A DNA stretch of 64,000 nt from Thalassospira sp. HJ (GCF_000948415.1 NZ_JYII01000021.1:248001-312000); one strand, 5' to 3'; positions 47,190-56,313 are shown, counted from the first letter of the stretch. Numbers and translations are program-made. The notes: generated from the letters alone by a model not told the origin.

Positions 47190-48146
47190 TCAGACCGTAA
47201 ACGGGACGTCCTTGCCGGCGATAAAGGCATCAATGTTATCAAGCGCCCGGAAGCCCATGGCGTTGCGGGTTTCAACCGTGGCCGAGCCCAGATGCGGCAG
47301 CAGGAAGGTGTTTGCAAGGTCGCGATAGGCCGGTTCGATATTCGGTTCGCCAGCAAAAACATCGAGGCCTGCAGCGGTCAGTTTGCCTGATTTCAGGGCG
47401 GCAATCAGATCCTTGTCATTGACCACATCGCCGCGCGCGGTGTTCACGATGATCGCACCATCGGGCAGTTTGGAAATAAAGTCCGTATTGACCATGCCGC
47501 GCGTTTCCGGGGTCGACGGGCAATGCAGCGACAGGAAATCACAATGGGGCAAAAGGCCCTCGATGCTGTCGTGATAGGTTGCACCCATTTCCTGATCGGC
47601 GGGCAATTGGCGGCGGTTGTAATAATGGATATCCATATCAAAGCCGCGCGCGCGTTTGGCAACGGCCTGACCAATGCGGCCCATGCCAACGATGCCGAGT
47701 TTCTTGCCCGTGACTTGCGTTCCCATCAGATGGGTCGGACGCCAGCTTGACCAACTGGCGTTGCGGACTTCGGCCTCGCCCTCGCTTGCGCGTCGGGCGG
47801 CACCAAGGATCAGAAGCCAGGCGATATCAGCCGTGGCATCGGTCAGAACGCCCGGCGTGTTGCCGATAATCACACCCTTTTTCTTGGCGGCGGCCAGATC
47901 AATATGATCGGTCCCGACCGAGAAGGTGGCGACGATTTTGACACTGTCGGAAAGATGATCGAAAAACTCGGCATCAATCGGATCGCCGACCGAAACAAGG
48001 GCGGCATCCGCGCCATGACAGAGGGCGAGGATTTCAGCACGGGTCAGGGGATCGTCATCTTCCTGGGTTCGGATGTCGTAACTTTCGGCGGCGCGCTTTG
48101 CGACGGCATCGGGCAAGCGACGGGTTACGGCAAGAACGGGTTTCAT
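47190..48146 (-). CDS. D-2-hydroxyacid dehydrogenase (glyoxylate/hydroxypyruvate reductase type)
   Basis: A 318-residue NAD(P)-dependent enzyme. The Rossmann motif is GMGRIGQAVAKRA, followed by HYYNRRQ, where the two Arg favour NADPH. Catalytic residues appear in NTARGDVV (Arg), DVFAGEP (Glu) and LPHLGSAT (His). The family reduces glyoxylate or hydroxypyruvate. A structured element lies upstream, 48 bases before the ATG, in the same orientation. Confidence 0.93.
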   Translation of the reverse strand: MKPVLAVTRRLPDAVAKRAAESYDIRTQEDDDPLTRAEILALCHGADAALVSVGDPIDAEFFDHLSDSVKIVATFSVGTDHIDLAAAKKKGVIIGNTPGVLTDATADIAWLLILGAARRASEGEAEVRNASWSSWRPTHLMGTQVTGKKLGIVGMGRIGQAVAKRARGFDMDIHYYNRRQLPADQEMGATYHDSIEGLLPHCDFLSLHCPSTPETRGMVNTDFISKLPDGAIIVNTARGDVVNDKDLIAALKSGKLTAAGLDVFAGEPNIEPAYRDLANTFLLPHLGSATVETRNAMGFRALDNIDAFIAGKDVPFTV

Positions 48147-48194
48147 TGTGTGTTTCTCCCTGAAGCGGTTTTGTTTTTAAGCTTTCAATGACCC

Positions 48195-48461
48195 TAGGGT
48201 CCGGACCTATTAATTTGGTGTGAATGGTTCACCGGATTTGTGCGGATACGCGAAGCAAAACCGCCGGAAGATATGCATCTTTCCAGGCTTTGCGACAAAG
48301 TAGCCCGTGCAAATCCGGTTAATCCGAAGGACAGACGTTATATTTGCAAACTCCTGCGTCAAATCCCTTGGCCGGGATACCGACCCGCCCGGCGGGCTTT
48401 TCCTTGGATTTCACAAATATAACGTCTGCCATTCAAATCAAATTAATAGGTCCGGACCCTA
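48195..48461 (-). repeat. Structured 267-bp intergenic element, copy B
   Basis: In minus-strand orientation the 33-base ends pair with two mismatches and begin and end in TA. A perfect 15-bp inner stem lies at 48332-48346 / 48414-48428. GTCCTTCGGAT is at 48332-48322, offset 130 from the element start. A second stem, CCGGATTTG / CAAATCCGG, encloses two small hairpins (CTTTG-TCG-CAAAG and GGAAAGAT-GC-ATATCTTCC). The first three bases (48461-48459) are the stop codon TAG of the preceding gene. It closely matches copy C in the right half. Confidence 0.85.
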
Positions 48462-49034
48462 TAGTAACTGCCCGACGGCCAGGCGGATACCGATAGATGT
48501 AATCACCAGCGACAGCAGGAAGTCGGCCAAAACAATCGTGCTGGCGGTCGGGATCGATACCGAAAGCGTTAGCTTGGCGATATAGACGCCATAAACCAGT
48601 GTCGCGATCACTGCGATAAAGACAAAGCCATCGGCCCCGAGCGCGGGGAACAAAACACCGAGCAGCAAGGCGGCCAGATAAAGCCCCATCTGAAGCACGC
48701 TTGCCCAGTTATAGACGGTGATAAACGCGATGTAGCGTTCGGCACGGCCCAGCATCGGAATGACGTGGAACATGATCAGCGGGAATGCGACCCATTTGAT
48801 GACATAGGCGATGGTCTCGACCAGCATGTACCGCGTAGCCGGGAAACCTTCGGGCGCATCAAAGATATCGTTCCAGCGCAACAGGGCGAATGCCGGGAAC
48901 ACAATGGCGGCTGCGAGAAACGAGCGCCAGAACCCCTCAATCGAAAAGTTAAAAAATCCAAGACCTTGCGTGTCGCCACGGGCAAGACGCCAAGTGCCGT
49001 AAAGGGCGCGCAGGGTTTCGCTGGATGTACTCAT
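48459..49034 (-). CDS. Small integral membrane protein, unknown function
   Basis: A 191-residue protein with about five hydrophobic helices and a short polar N terminus (MSTSSETLRALYGTWRLARGD). No family is recognised with certainty; the layout recalls Yip1-like four- or five-helix proteins. Its stop codon is formed by the first bases of the adjacent structured element, so the C terminus (RLAVGQLL) may have been trimmed or altered when the element arrived. It is on the same strand as the 2-hydroxyacid dehydrogenase gene that follows the element. Confidence 0.75.
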   Translation of the reverse strand: MSTSSETLRALYGTWRLARGDTQGLGFFNFSIEGFWRSFLAAAIVFPAFALLRWNDIFDAPEGFPATRYMLVETIAYVIKWVAFPLIMFHVIPMLGRAERYIAFITVYNWASVLQMGLYLAALLLGVLFPALGADGFVFIAVIATLVYGVYIAKLTLSVSIPTASTIVLADFLLSLVITSIGIRLAVGQLL

Positions 49035-49210
49035 CTGGGGCTGTTTTCCGGATTTTGGGGCAACTCTGATCCCGATTGTCTAGCAGTCTGCCAGACGAAG
49101 GGAAACAGCTTATCTCCGAATGCCGGTCCTTCACAAGGTGGGCTTGCCAAACGTCTTTTGATGCACGGCCATTCGGGCCTTTGGCGTGGAAAAGAGGTGG
49201 CGGGATCAGG

Positions 49211-49825
49211 ATGACGGACAATACGGACGAAGAATATGCGTTGCGCTTGTCCTATCTTGAACAGACCGATCCCAACTCGCTTGCGGTCGCGCGGCTTTAC
49301 CTTGAAATGGCCAGTAACCACACACCCGATCAGCGCGAAGCGGCATTGACCCTGTTTGATGCGGCGGATGCGATTTTCTCGCTGCATTTGCCGACCACAC
49401 GCGATGCGGCGGTGGCGGGGTTGGCACTTAGCCTGAATAACCGGGCCGCGCTTGAGATCGAGGCAGGCGAATGGGAGTGGGCCGTTGATGCGGCCTGTCA
49501 GGCAGTCGAGCTGCGCCAGGATCGGTTGCGCAATTGCGTCGGGCGCAAGGATGATAATGAGCGGCTTGATCTGGGTTATTCACTGGCGGCACTTGTTCTG
49601 GCCCTGCAGGGGGCGGGGAAGCTTGATCTGGCGCGCGATGCGGCGTGCGAGGCGGTCGAGGTGCTTGGCAAATTTGCCGGCATGCGCAATCAGGATGCGT
49701 TTATCCTTCTAACCAAGCTGATTTGTATCTATGCCGATCTGTGTAGCCGAACAGATCAGTTGCCCGATGCCAGTGTGCTTATGCCACTGGCCAAGGCGTT
49801 TTACAGCATGCGTGGCAAGGGTTGA
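49211..49825 (+). CDS. TPR-like helical repeat protein, unknown function
   Basis: A 204-residue soluble, acidic and Ala/Leu-rich protein predicted to be all helical, with three or four TPR-like repeats (for example EWEWAVDAACQAVELRQ and KLDLARDAACEAVEVLG). Such repeats usually bind other proteins. The ATG at 49211 fits the start of the conserved-looking part; the frame upstream to 49076 is Cys- and Arg-rich and unlikely. No partner is evident from the neighbours. Confidence 0.7.
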   Translation: MTDNTDEEYALRLSYLEQTDPNSLAVARLYLEMASNHTPDQREAALTLFDAADAIFSLHLPTTRDAAVAGLALSLNNRAALEIEAGEWEWAVDAACQAVELRQDRLRNCVGRKDDNERLDLGYSLAALVLALQGAGKLDLARDAACEAVEVLGKFAGMRNQDAFILLTKLICIYADLCSRTDQLPDASVLMPLAKAFYSMRGKG

Positions 49826-49841
49826 GAAAATGCAGAACAAC

Positions 49842-49884
49842 GCAAAACGGCCACAAGGGATGTGCCCCTGTGGCCGTTTTGTAT
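49842..49884. terminator. Bidirectional terminator
   Basis: The stem AAAACGGCCACAAGGG / CCCCTGTGGCCGTTTT has short A and T tracts at its ends. It lies between the convergent TPR-like and DUF4139 genes. Confidence 0.85.
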
Positions 49885-49902
49885 TGGGTTTGGAAGTGCC
49901 GC

Positions 49903-51360
49903 TTAGCGGGTGCTTGCGACCGACCAGGTCAGCGTCACATCGCCATTGGCCGGGACATCGATTTCCCAGCTGATCTGGTTGGGTTGGTCACGCTCGTGCT
50001 TGTGGCTTTCGGCGGTGACTTTCCAATCAACGGGGATGTCTTCACGGATGGTGACGGTTTCAACCCGGTCGCTGGTGTTGCGGATGGTCCATTTCAGATC
50101 CGCGCTGACCGCGTCTGGCAGGTTTGCACGCGCCTTGCGATCCAACGCGACCACATCACGCGTGCCGTTCAGATCACTTGCCCTGCCCAGACGCAAGGTC
50201 GCATCCTGCCCGATCGGGGTCAGCGAAATCATGTCTTCTGACAGATAGCCGGTGTCGCCTGCAGGCGTCTTGGCGTAGATGCGCACGATGCCATCGGGCC
50301 ACGGGCTTCTGGCGTCTTTGCCGCCTTCGTTGGTGATGTCGATTTCAAGTTCGGGGCGAACGAACTTCTCGCCGTTGCGCTGCTCCATATTATAGACGCT
50401 GCTTGCGGCGGTGAAGATTGCGCGACGCTTGACCGGCAGAACCTGCGGGTCGAGCAACGGCAAGATCACCGTGTCGCCATCCTTCATCGAAAGTCCGTTA
50501 AACGGACCATAGACATGCAGGTTTTCAAAGCTTGCCCGTTCCGGCGCGCTTGCGGCCGATGCCCCGACATCGGCAACAGCCGACATCATCATTTCAGTAC
50601 GCGCGGCCTTCACCATCGGTGGCTGCTGAACCCGGTTGGGATCGCCTGCCACCAGTCGCAAGGACGCATCATCATAGTCGCTGCCCGATGCGTTCATCAC
50701 CTTGGCGATGGCGGTCAGTTTCAAGCTGTTTTCCGCGCGGTCGTAATAGGCGGTATAGGACGTGTTCCAGCCGATCCCGCCCAGAAGATAGGCCATCGAA
50801 ACATGGTCAAGCGGTGCACCGGTTGCGATATCGGCATCAAGGGTCGGTGCGGTGGTAAAGCCATCGGGGAGTTCGGAAATGATCACCTGATCAAGGGCGA
50901 CCCGTTCGATCCCGGCATCGGTTTCGACCAATGCCACATGGGTCAGGGCAACAAGGGTGCCTTCGATCAGGTCATCGTCACGACGAATGGTGACGGTTTT
51001 ACCGATCTGATCGCGCAGCAAATCATCAAGGGCGTTTGAGCCGTTGTTGCGGTTGCGCAGCGATGACCAGACAAGATCGGCGTCCTTGGCGGTGCCAAGC
51101 AGGAAGGAATCATTCATAATCGTGCGCGGCAGGCCATCAATGCGAAGGGTGCTTTGGCCTTCGGGGATGGTTGCGTCACGCTGTTCGGTGATCAATGACA
51201 GATTGCCCGGATAAACGGTGAGCTGCAGGTTGGTGCGGTTATCGGCCGATAGTCCGACAGACGGGCTTTGCGCGCGGGCTGCCTCGATATCCTGTCCGAA
51301 AAATACCGCCGAGCCCAACAAAGCCGCCAGTGCGAAACGATTGCGCAATGCTGCAGACAT
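49903..51360 (-). CDS. DUF4139 domain secreted protein
   Basis: A 485-residue protein with an N-terminal signal peptide (cleavage near ARAQ-SPS) and a DUF4139-type body rich in beta strands, with the typical LSLITEQRDATIPEGQSTLR-like start and a late DIPVDWKVTAESHKHER near the C terminus. It should be periplasmic or outer-membrane associated. Function in this family is unknown. The gene stands alone. Confidence 0.85.
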   Translation of the reverse strand: MSAALRNRFALAALLGSAVFFGQDIEAARAQSPSVGLSADNRTNLQLTVYPGNLSLITEQRDATIPEGQSTLRIDGLPRTIMNDSFLLGTAKDADLVWSSLRNRNNGSNALDDLLRDQIGKTVTIRRDDDLIEGTLVALTHVALVETDAGIERVALDQVIISELPDGFTTAPTLDADIATGAPLDHVSMAYLLGGIGWNTSYTAYYDRAENSLKLTAIAKVMNASGSDYDDASLRLVAGDPNRVQQPPMVKAARTEMMMSAVADVGASAASAPERASFENLHVYGPFNGLSMKDGDTVILPLLDPQVLPVKRRAIFTAASSVYNMEQRNGEKFVRPELEIDITNEGGKDARSPWPDGIVRIYAKTPAGDTGYLSEDMISLTPIGQDATLRLGRASDLNGTRDVVALDRKARANLPDAVSADLKWTIRNTSDRVETVTIREDIPVDWKVTAESHKHERDQPNQISWEIDVPANGDVTLTWSVASTR

Positions 51361-51557
51361 TCCCGATCCCTTTTTATGATGGAGTGTATGGTCCTGTTTT
51401 TACGCTGCTACCTTTGCTTGAAAAAGTGGCAGGATCAAGGACATGTGGGGACGATTTCAAGAATGAGGCAAGCAGTTTGATCCCACGCGAGCGTGTTCGG
51501 GCGCGCACCAGACAGGTGCCGCCGCGAGGCCATGTTGCGTTCAGGGAAGGCGGTTGA

Positions 51558-52043
51558 TCAGCCCAGGTCGTGATGGAACGAATAGCCGCCAGCTTCTGGC
51601 AGGTGATGCTGGTAGGCAGCCTGACGGGCGGTATCGAGAATGATCGGGGCGCGCAGATTAACCGACATGCTAAACGGACCGTCATCTGGCTTGTGCAGGG
51701 TCACGATCAGCAAAACCGCTCCATCATTTTTCTTGATGCCGTGAATGCCAAAGGCCTGTTCAAGATGTTCCGGGCGGATGGTGTCGCTTTCAAGGTTATA
51801 GGGGGCGACGATAAAGGCCAGTTCCGGTTCGGTCAGGCATTGCATCAAAAGAAAGGCACTGCCGCCTTCGCCCGGGAAGCTCGCAAGGGCAAAGACGTTG
51901 TGATCGGGGAAGCCCTTGAGACCGGCGGGGAAATAGATCGCTTTGTCCCAGGCAAATTCGCGTTCACCAAAAAGGGTGGTCAGTTTTACGGCGGACGGGA
52001 CGGCATCCGTGGCCGTTGGGTTCGAGCCTTTCGTGGTCGCCAT
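51558..52043 (-). CDS. fliW: FliW flagellar assembly factor-like protein
   Basis: A 161-residue protein with the FliW fold: FPAGLKGFPDHNVFAL near residue 40, and the C-terminal MSVNLRAPIILDTARQAAYQ. FliW binds CsrA and flagellin and links flagellin supply to translation. The ATG at 52043 has GCAGGAGGG upstream. The gene is away from any flagellar or csrA gene in this window, next to the cyclase and Crp-type genes, which is unusual. Confidence 0.85.
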   Translation of the reverse strand: MATTKGSNPTATDAVPSAVKLTTLFGEREFAWDKAIYFPAGLKGFPDHNVFALASFPGEGGSAFLLMQCLTEPELAFIVAPYNLESDTIRPEHLEQAFGIHGIKKNDGAVLLIVTLHKPDDGPFSMSVNLRAPIILDTARQAAYQHHLPEAGGYSFHHDLG

Positions 52044-52160
52044 CGCGCCCTCCTGCAGATCCGGTTTCAAGCTTAACCAAGAATTATCCAAGCATTTTGG
52101 ATTGGTATGCCCAAGATTCAAGGGTTTGGCAGACCGGAAGGCATTCTATCAGGCGTTTAT

Positions 52161-53525
52161 TTAGCAGGCGTTAAAGAGAACCCCCACAGGTTCGCTAAAT
52201 CCTTTGACCTGAATGGTTTGCGTCTGGCTGTAACGCGCCAGCAGGATCGGGGCGGCGATCGGGGCTTCTTTGCGTAGGCGGCTGGCGAATTGTTCGCTCA
52301 TGACCGTGTCGCTGCCCAGTTCGCGGGTGGCCTTTTCAAGACGGGCGGCCAGATTGACCGTGGCACCAATGACGGCGGGTGTCACCGCCTCGCGCTGGCC
52401 GATATCGCCGACAACCGCCGGACCGAAATTAAGGCCCACGCCGATCTCAAGCGGGGCATCGCCATTGGCCGGATCTTTGGCCTGCCATTCGGCGACCTGG
52501 GTGATGATGGCCTGGGCTGCGCAAAGCGCGTTGGCGGCTGGATGTTCAAGATCATCGAAGGCGGCGAAACTCGCCATTACCGCATCACCAATATACTTTT
52601 CGACAATGCCGCCATAGGCGCCGATTTGCGATGTAGCGATCTGATGGAACTGGTTGAGAAAGCGCATGACTTCCTGCGGGTCGCGCTTTTCGGCAAAGCG
52701 CGAAAAGCCGATGACATCGGCAAACAGAATGACGCATTCGCGCCGTTCACCGACACGCACCGGTTCGTCACGATCGGCCAACTGATCGGCAAGGGCGGTC
52801 GGGAAATAGCGTGCAAGATTGCCGTGCGCGCGTTCGGACGCGGCCGACTGATTGATCAGAACGCGCAAACGCGAAACCATCACCGCACAGGCCAGCGTGA
52901 AGACGATGACAATGATCACCTGTTCGGCAAGCGCCGAGATATCGACAAATTCGGGCAGGTTGTAGGTATCGATAATTTCCTGCTGCGTCGGGTTCCATTC
53001 ATCGCCGAAATGCTGGGATACGATGACGCCGGGCCGGGTCATCAGCCACCAGATTGCCCCGCACCAGGATACAAAGAGCCAGAAGCCAAACCACAAGATC
53101 AGGCGCGGTGAGAAGGTCATGATGATGATCGCCATCATGATCATGGAAAAGACCACGCCACGGTCACGTACGACAAAGCCATAAAGCCATGCCGGATGAT
53201 CAAGCAACGGGTTCAGCGGATCAGGAACGACCGAGACATAGACGATCAGTGCCGCATCAATCACGGCGAGCAGATAGATCATCCAGTAGGCTTTGTCGCC
53301 GCGAAAGGCGACGAACAATTGTACGAACACGCCGGGGATGAACCAGGCGAGGACTTCGAGCAGGGTATAGAGCTTGCCGGTCGGGGAATCAGGTTTGCTA
53401 AACAGCAGCAGGATGAAAGCGAGAAGACAGATGCGCAGGAAGGCGACAAGCATCAGCCCGCGCTTTTCCTCGCGGGCGACCAAACGTTCAAACAGTGTAT
53501 TCGACGGTTCAGTTTTTGACGGCAT
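52161..53525 (-). CDS. Membrane adenylate/guanylate cyclase
   Basis: A 454-residue class III cyclase. The N-terminal half (about residues 20-240) has six hydrophobic helices. The catalytic domain (about 265-440) has the metal-binding FADVIGFSRFAE and KYIGDAVMASFA, and VIGATVNLAARLEKA near the end. It makes cAMP or cGMP. The start overlaps the end of the Crp-type gene by 17 bases, so receptor and cyclase are likely made together. An in-frame TTG at 53531 is an alternative start. Confidence 0.92.
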   Translation of the reverse strand: MPSKTEPSNTLFERLVAREEKRGLMLVAFLRICLLAFILLLFSKPDSPTGKLYTLLEVLAWFIPGVFVQLFVAFRGDKAYWMIYLLAVIDAALIVYVSVVPDPLNPLLDHPAWLYGFVVRDRGVVFSMIMMAIIIMTFSPRLILWFGFWLFVSWCGAIWWLMTRPGVIVSQHFGDEWNPTQQEIIDTYNLPEFVDISALAEQVIIVIVFTLACAVMVSRLRVLINQSAASERAHGNLARYFPTALADQLADRDEPVRVGERRECVILFADVIGFSRFAEKRDPQEVMRFLNQFHQIATSQIGAYGGIVEKYIGDAVMASFAAFDDLEHPAANALCAAQAIITQVAEWQAKDPANGDAPLEIGVGLNFGPAVVGDIGQREAVTPAVIGATVNLAARLEKATRELGSDTVMSEQFASRLRKEAPIAAPILLARYSQTQTIQVKGFSEPVGVLFNAC

Positions 53526-54252
53526 CAGCAAGAAGTTGTTTCAGCCCTTCGCTGTCCTTGATGACCAGACGACCGTCACGGCGCGTGATCATCCCCTGTT
53601 TTTCAAGTTCGCGGAGTTTCTTGTTCACCGCTTCACGCGTGACACCCAGCATCAGACCGAGTTCCTGCTGCGACAGGGGCAGGGCAATACGGATGCCTTC
53701 GGGATCCGGGCCGCCATGACGTTCGGCCAGCCACAGGATGCGTTTGATCAGGCGCGCCGTCAGATCCAGGAAATTGGCATCTTCAAGCAGGTCGCTTACC
53801 CAGCGCAGACGACGGCACAGAAGGGCCGTGATGTGACGGCGCAGCGGTGCTTCGCGGTCAAAGATTTCAAAGAAGTCATCGCGTGAAATGAAAAGGGTGC
53901 GGGTCGGGCCAACGGCACGCGCGGTTGCGGTGCGCGGTTCGCCATCAAGCAAGGCGATTTCCCCGAAAACTGCGCCGGGTGCGAGAACGTTCAGCACGAT
54001 TTCCTTGCCGGTTTCCGAGACCGAGGAAATGCGAACCTTGCCGGCTTCGACCGCATAAAGGCCGTCTGCCGGTGCCCCTTTTTCAAACAGCAACTGGCCA
54101 TCTTCAAGTCGGCGCACTGTGGCCTGGTTGGAAAGCTGTTCGAGCAGTTCGGGATCAAGATCCTCGAACAGGAAGCTGCCTGCCAGAATGCGCGAAGCGA
54201 CTTTCGCAAGTTGCGGTGATTTTGGGCCGGTTACACTGTTCACGGAGTTCAC
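53509..54252 (-). CDS. Crp/Fnr-family transcriptional regulator
   Basis: A 247-residue regulator. The cyclic nucleotide-binding fold (about residues 30-150) includes GAVFGEIALLDGEPRTATARA, where the Arg and Glu match cNMP-contact positions of Crp. The C-terminal helix-turn-helix is SQQELGLMLGVTREAVNKKL. No Fe-S cysteines of the Fnr kind are seen. The overlapping cyclase gene makes a cAMP or cGMP effector plausible. GTG start; an inverted repeat ACTGCCAA / TTGGCAGT (54295, 54344) lies in its upstream region. Confidence 0.93.
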   Translation of the reverse strand: MNSVNSVTGPKSPQLAKVASRILAGSFLFEDLDPELLEQLSNQATVRRLEDGQLLFEKGAPADGLYAVEAGKVRISSVSETGKEIVLNVLAPGAVFGEIALLDGEPRTATARAVGPTRTLFISRDDFFEIFDREAPLRRHITALLCRRLRWVSDLLEDANFLDLTARLIKRILWLAERHGGPDPEGIRIALPLSQQELGLMLGVTREAVNKKLRELEKQGMITRRDGRLVIKDSEGLKQLLADAVKN

Positions 54253-54694
54253 TTTGAAAATGGTTTCGTTTCAAGGGACGAATCGAACGATTTGACTGCC
54301 AAAGTAGCACAATTATCCTGTTTTGCAGCAAGCTGTTTTACACTTGGCAGTTGGCAGATTTACCTGCGCGCATACCGTTCGAAGGCGCGGGGTTTGGCCA
54401 GATTCCTGATCTGTATGGTTTGAAATTCAGACAGCCCTCCCCCAAGCTTAGGCTTCTTAAAGCATCGCTTTTTGTCAGGAATTTGACGCTAAAACAAAAC
54501 CATGGGTGGAGGTTTGTGATGCCAAGTGCAGGGTGCAAAGCCTTGGTTCGTGCGACTTTTGGCTAAAACATAGAACGTTTGACAAAATCTCCTATGTTTT
54601 TTAAATTATCCTAATTCCGAACAAGGACCGCACAAGAACAAGAGAGTCAAAAGCAACTTCGGTCTGCGGATGTCGTTTTAAACGGGAGGAAGTA
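54253..54694. other. Gap between the Crp-type gene and the shikimate island
   Basis: A 442-base divergent promoter region. It holds an inverted repeat near the crp side (54295-54351) and the operator/promoter cluster of dctP (54565-54607). I see no convincing gene in it; the short open frame at 54351 has no ribosome site. Confidence 0.6.
54565..54607 (+). promoter_or_regulatory. Promoter and operator of the shikimate island
   Basis: TTGACA at 54579-54584 with TAAATT 17 bases later (54602-54607) is a good sigma-70 promoter. The -35 box lies between perfect 9-base inverted repeats, AAAACATAG (54565-54573) and CTATGTTTT (54592-54600), so a bound repressor would block polymerase. Confidence 0.6.
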
Positions 54695-55720
54695 ATGAAG
54701 ATGATTTCCAAGGGCGCCTTGTTTGGCGCCGTATCCATTGCTGCTGCGTCATTCGGATTTTCCGCGCAGGCAGCCGACGTCACCCTGAACTTTGCCCACG
54801 TTGACCCGGCAGAGTGGACCACCTCGAAAAAAGGTGCGGCGTCACAAGTCTTTAAGAACATTGTCGAAGCAGAATCCGGTGGCCGTATTGAGGTCGGACT
54901 GTTCCCGGCTGGTGCGCTGGGCGGTGAAACCGATCTGCTGCAGAATACCCAGGACGGCACCCTTGCCATGTCGATGGTTTCCGGTCCGTTCTCCAAGGTT
55001 TGCCCTGAGGCAGCCGTTCTCGATATTCCTTATGTTTTCCCGAATGCCAACGTGGCCTGGAAAGTTCTGGATGGCGGTTTCGGTGAAGAGCTTGCTGCAC
55101 ACTGCCTGGAAAAAACCGGCCTGCGTACGCTTGCATATGGTGAAACCGGTTTCCGTAACTTCACCAACTCGCAGCGCGCTGTTGCCGAGCCGAAAGACAT
55201 GGAAGGTCTGAAAATCCGTGTCATGACCGTTCCGCTGTTCGTGGAAATGGTCAAGGCACTTGGTGGTGATCCGACCCCGATTCCGTGGCCGGAAGTTCCG
55301 ACTGCACTGACCACCGGTACGGTCGACGGTCAGGAAAACCCGATCAGCGTGATCTATGCCAACAAGTTCTATGAAATGCAGAAATACCTGACGCTTGACC
55401 GTCACGTATATGGCACCGACTTCATCGTGATCAACGAAGCAACCTATCAGAGCCTTTCGGAAGCTGATCAGGCACTTCTGCGTCGCGCTGCCGGTGTTGC
55501 ATCGAACGTTGGCCGTTCGATTCAGCAGTTCAACTCTGCCGAAGGCGTTGCCAAGCTGGCAGAAGAAGGCATGGAAGTGACCACGCCGACCGCCGAACAG
55601 CTCAAGATGTTCCGTGATGCGGCACAGCCGGCTGTGATCGAATGGCTTTCGGGCCAGATCGATGCGGCCTGGATTGAAAAACTGCAGACTGCCGTTTCTG
55701 AAGCTGAAGCTTCGATGTAA
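54695..55720 (+). CDS. DctP-type TRAP solute-binding protein
   Basis: A 341-residue periplasmic protein with a signal peptide ending FSAQAADVTL. It shows the DctP family pattern with the conserved Arg in KIRVMTVPLFVEMVKALGG and the TGTVDGQENPISVIYANKFYEMQKYL region. GGGAGGAAGTA precedes the ATG. The genes after it point to shikimate or quinate as ligand, by inference. A strong terminator-like hairpin follows, consistent with the high need for binding protein. Confidence 0.93.
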   Translation: MKMISKGALFGAVSIAAASFGFSAQAADVTLNFAHVDPAEWTTSKKGAASQVFKNIVEAESGGRIEVGLFPAGALGGETDLLQNTQDGTLAMSMVSGPFSKVCPEAAVLDIPYVFPNANVAWKVLDGGFGEELAAHCLEKTGLRTLAYGETGFRNFTNSQRAVAEPKDMEGLKIRVMTVPLFVEMVKALGGDPTPIPWPEVPTALTTGTVDGQENPISVIYANKFYEMQKYLTLDRHVYGTDFIVINEATYQSLSEADQALLRRAAGVASNVGRSIQQFNSAEGVAKLAEEGMEVTTPTAEQLKMFRDAAQPAVIEWLSGQIDAAWIEKLQTAVSEAEASM

Positions 55721-55729
55721 TCGGTCTTT

Positions 55730-55772
55730 GGCGGGTCGGGTGCTCCTCCTTGCACCTGACCTGCCCTTTTTT
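55730..55772 (+). terminator. Partial terminator between dctP and dctQ
   Basis: The 14-bp stem GGCGGGTCGGGTGC / GCACCTGACCTGCC, with two G-T wobbles, is followed by six T. Read-through would give less permease than binding protein. Confidence 0.8.
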
Positions 55773-55830
55773 CCCGCCACCGTGCTTTTAAAAGCATAAT
55801 AATAATTTTCAGAGTGATCCGGGGGAACCC

Positions 55831-56313
55831 ATGCAACGCACCGAGAATGCGTTTAAGCGTTTGCTCGCCGGGCTTTCGGGGTTGAGTATCCTCGTTGTCT
55901 TCGGTGTTGTTTTTGCCGGCAGTGTCAGCCGCTATCTGTTTTCTTCCCCGCTGCAATGGAGCGAAGAAGTCGCGAAATACGCGATGATCTATGGCTGCAT
56001 GTTTGGTGTGGCTTATGCCTATCTGCAGGGTACCCAGATCACCTTCAGTATTGTCGTTGATACCATTCCCAAACGTATCCGTCGCAAGCTCGCAATCATT
56101 GTTGATGCCGCGACGCTGGTTCTGGGCAGTATCCTTGCCTATGCGGGCTATATCTTTGCCGCCAAGCGCGGTGGCATTGTTGCATCGGGTATCGGCATTC
56201 AGATGTATTGGGCGCAAATCGCGATCACCGTTGGTGGTGTTTGCCTGGCGATTGCCGCCATTCTGCGCCTTGCATCCTACCTTGATCAGAATTCCACCGG
56301 GGGTGAGGCATGA
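55831..56313 (+). CDS. DctQ-type TRAP small permease
   Basis: A 160-residue membrane protein with four hydrophobic helices and the family motif WSEEVAKYAMIYGCMFG after the second. It is the small subunit of the tripartite transporter and pairs with the DctM protein, whose start codon overlaps its stop (ATGA). Confidence 0.93.
   Translation: MQRTENAFKRLLAGLSGLSILVVFGVVFAGSVSRYLFSSPLQWSEEVAKYAMIYGCMFGVAYAYLQGTQITFSIVVDTIPKRIRRKLAIIVDAATLVLGSILAYAGYIFAAKRGGIVASGIGIQMYWAQIAITVGGVCLAIAAILRLASYLDQNSTGGEA

Noticed and set aside
54351..54566. A 71-codon frame upstream of dctP
   Set aside because: No ribosome site, and it runs into the operator region. Composition is not convincing.
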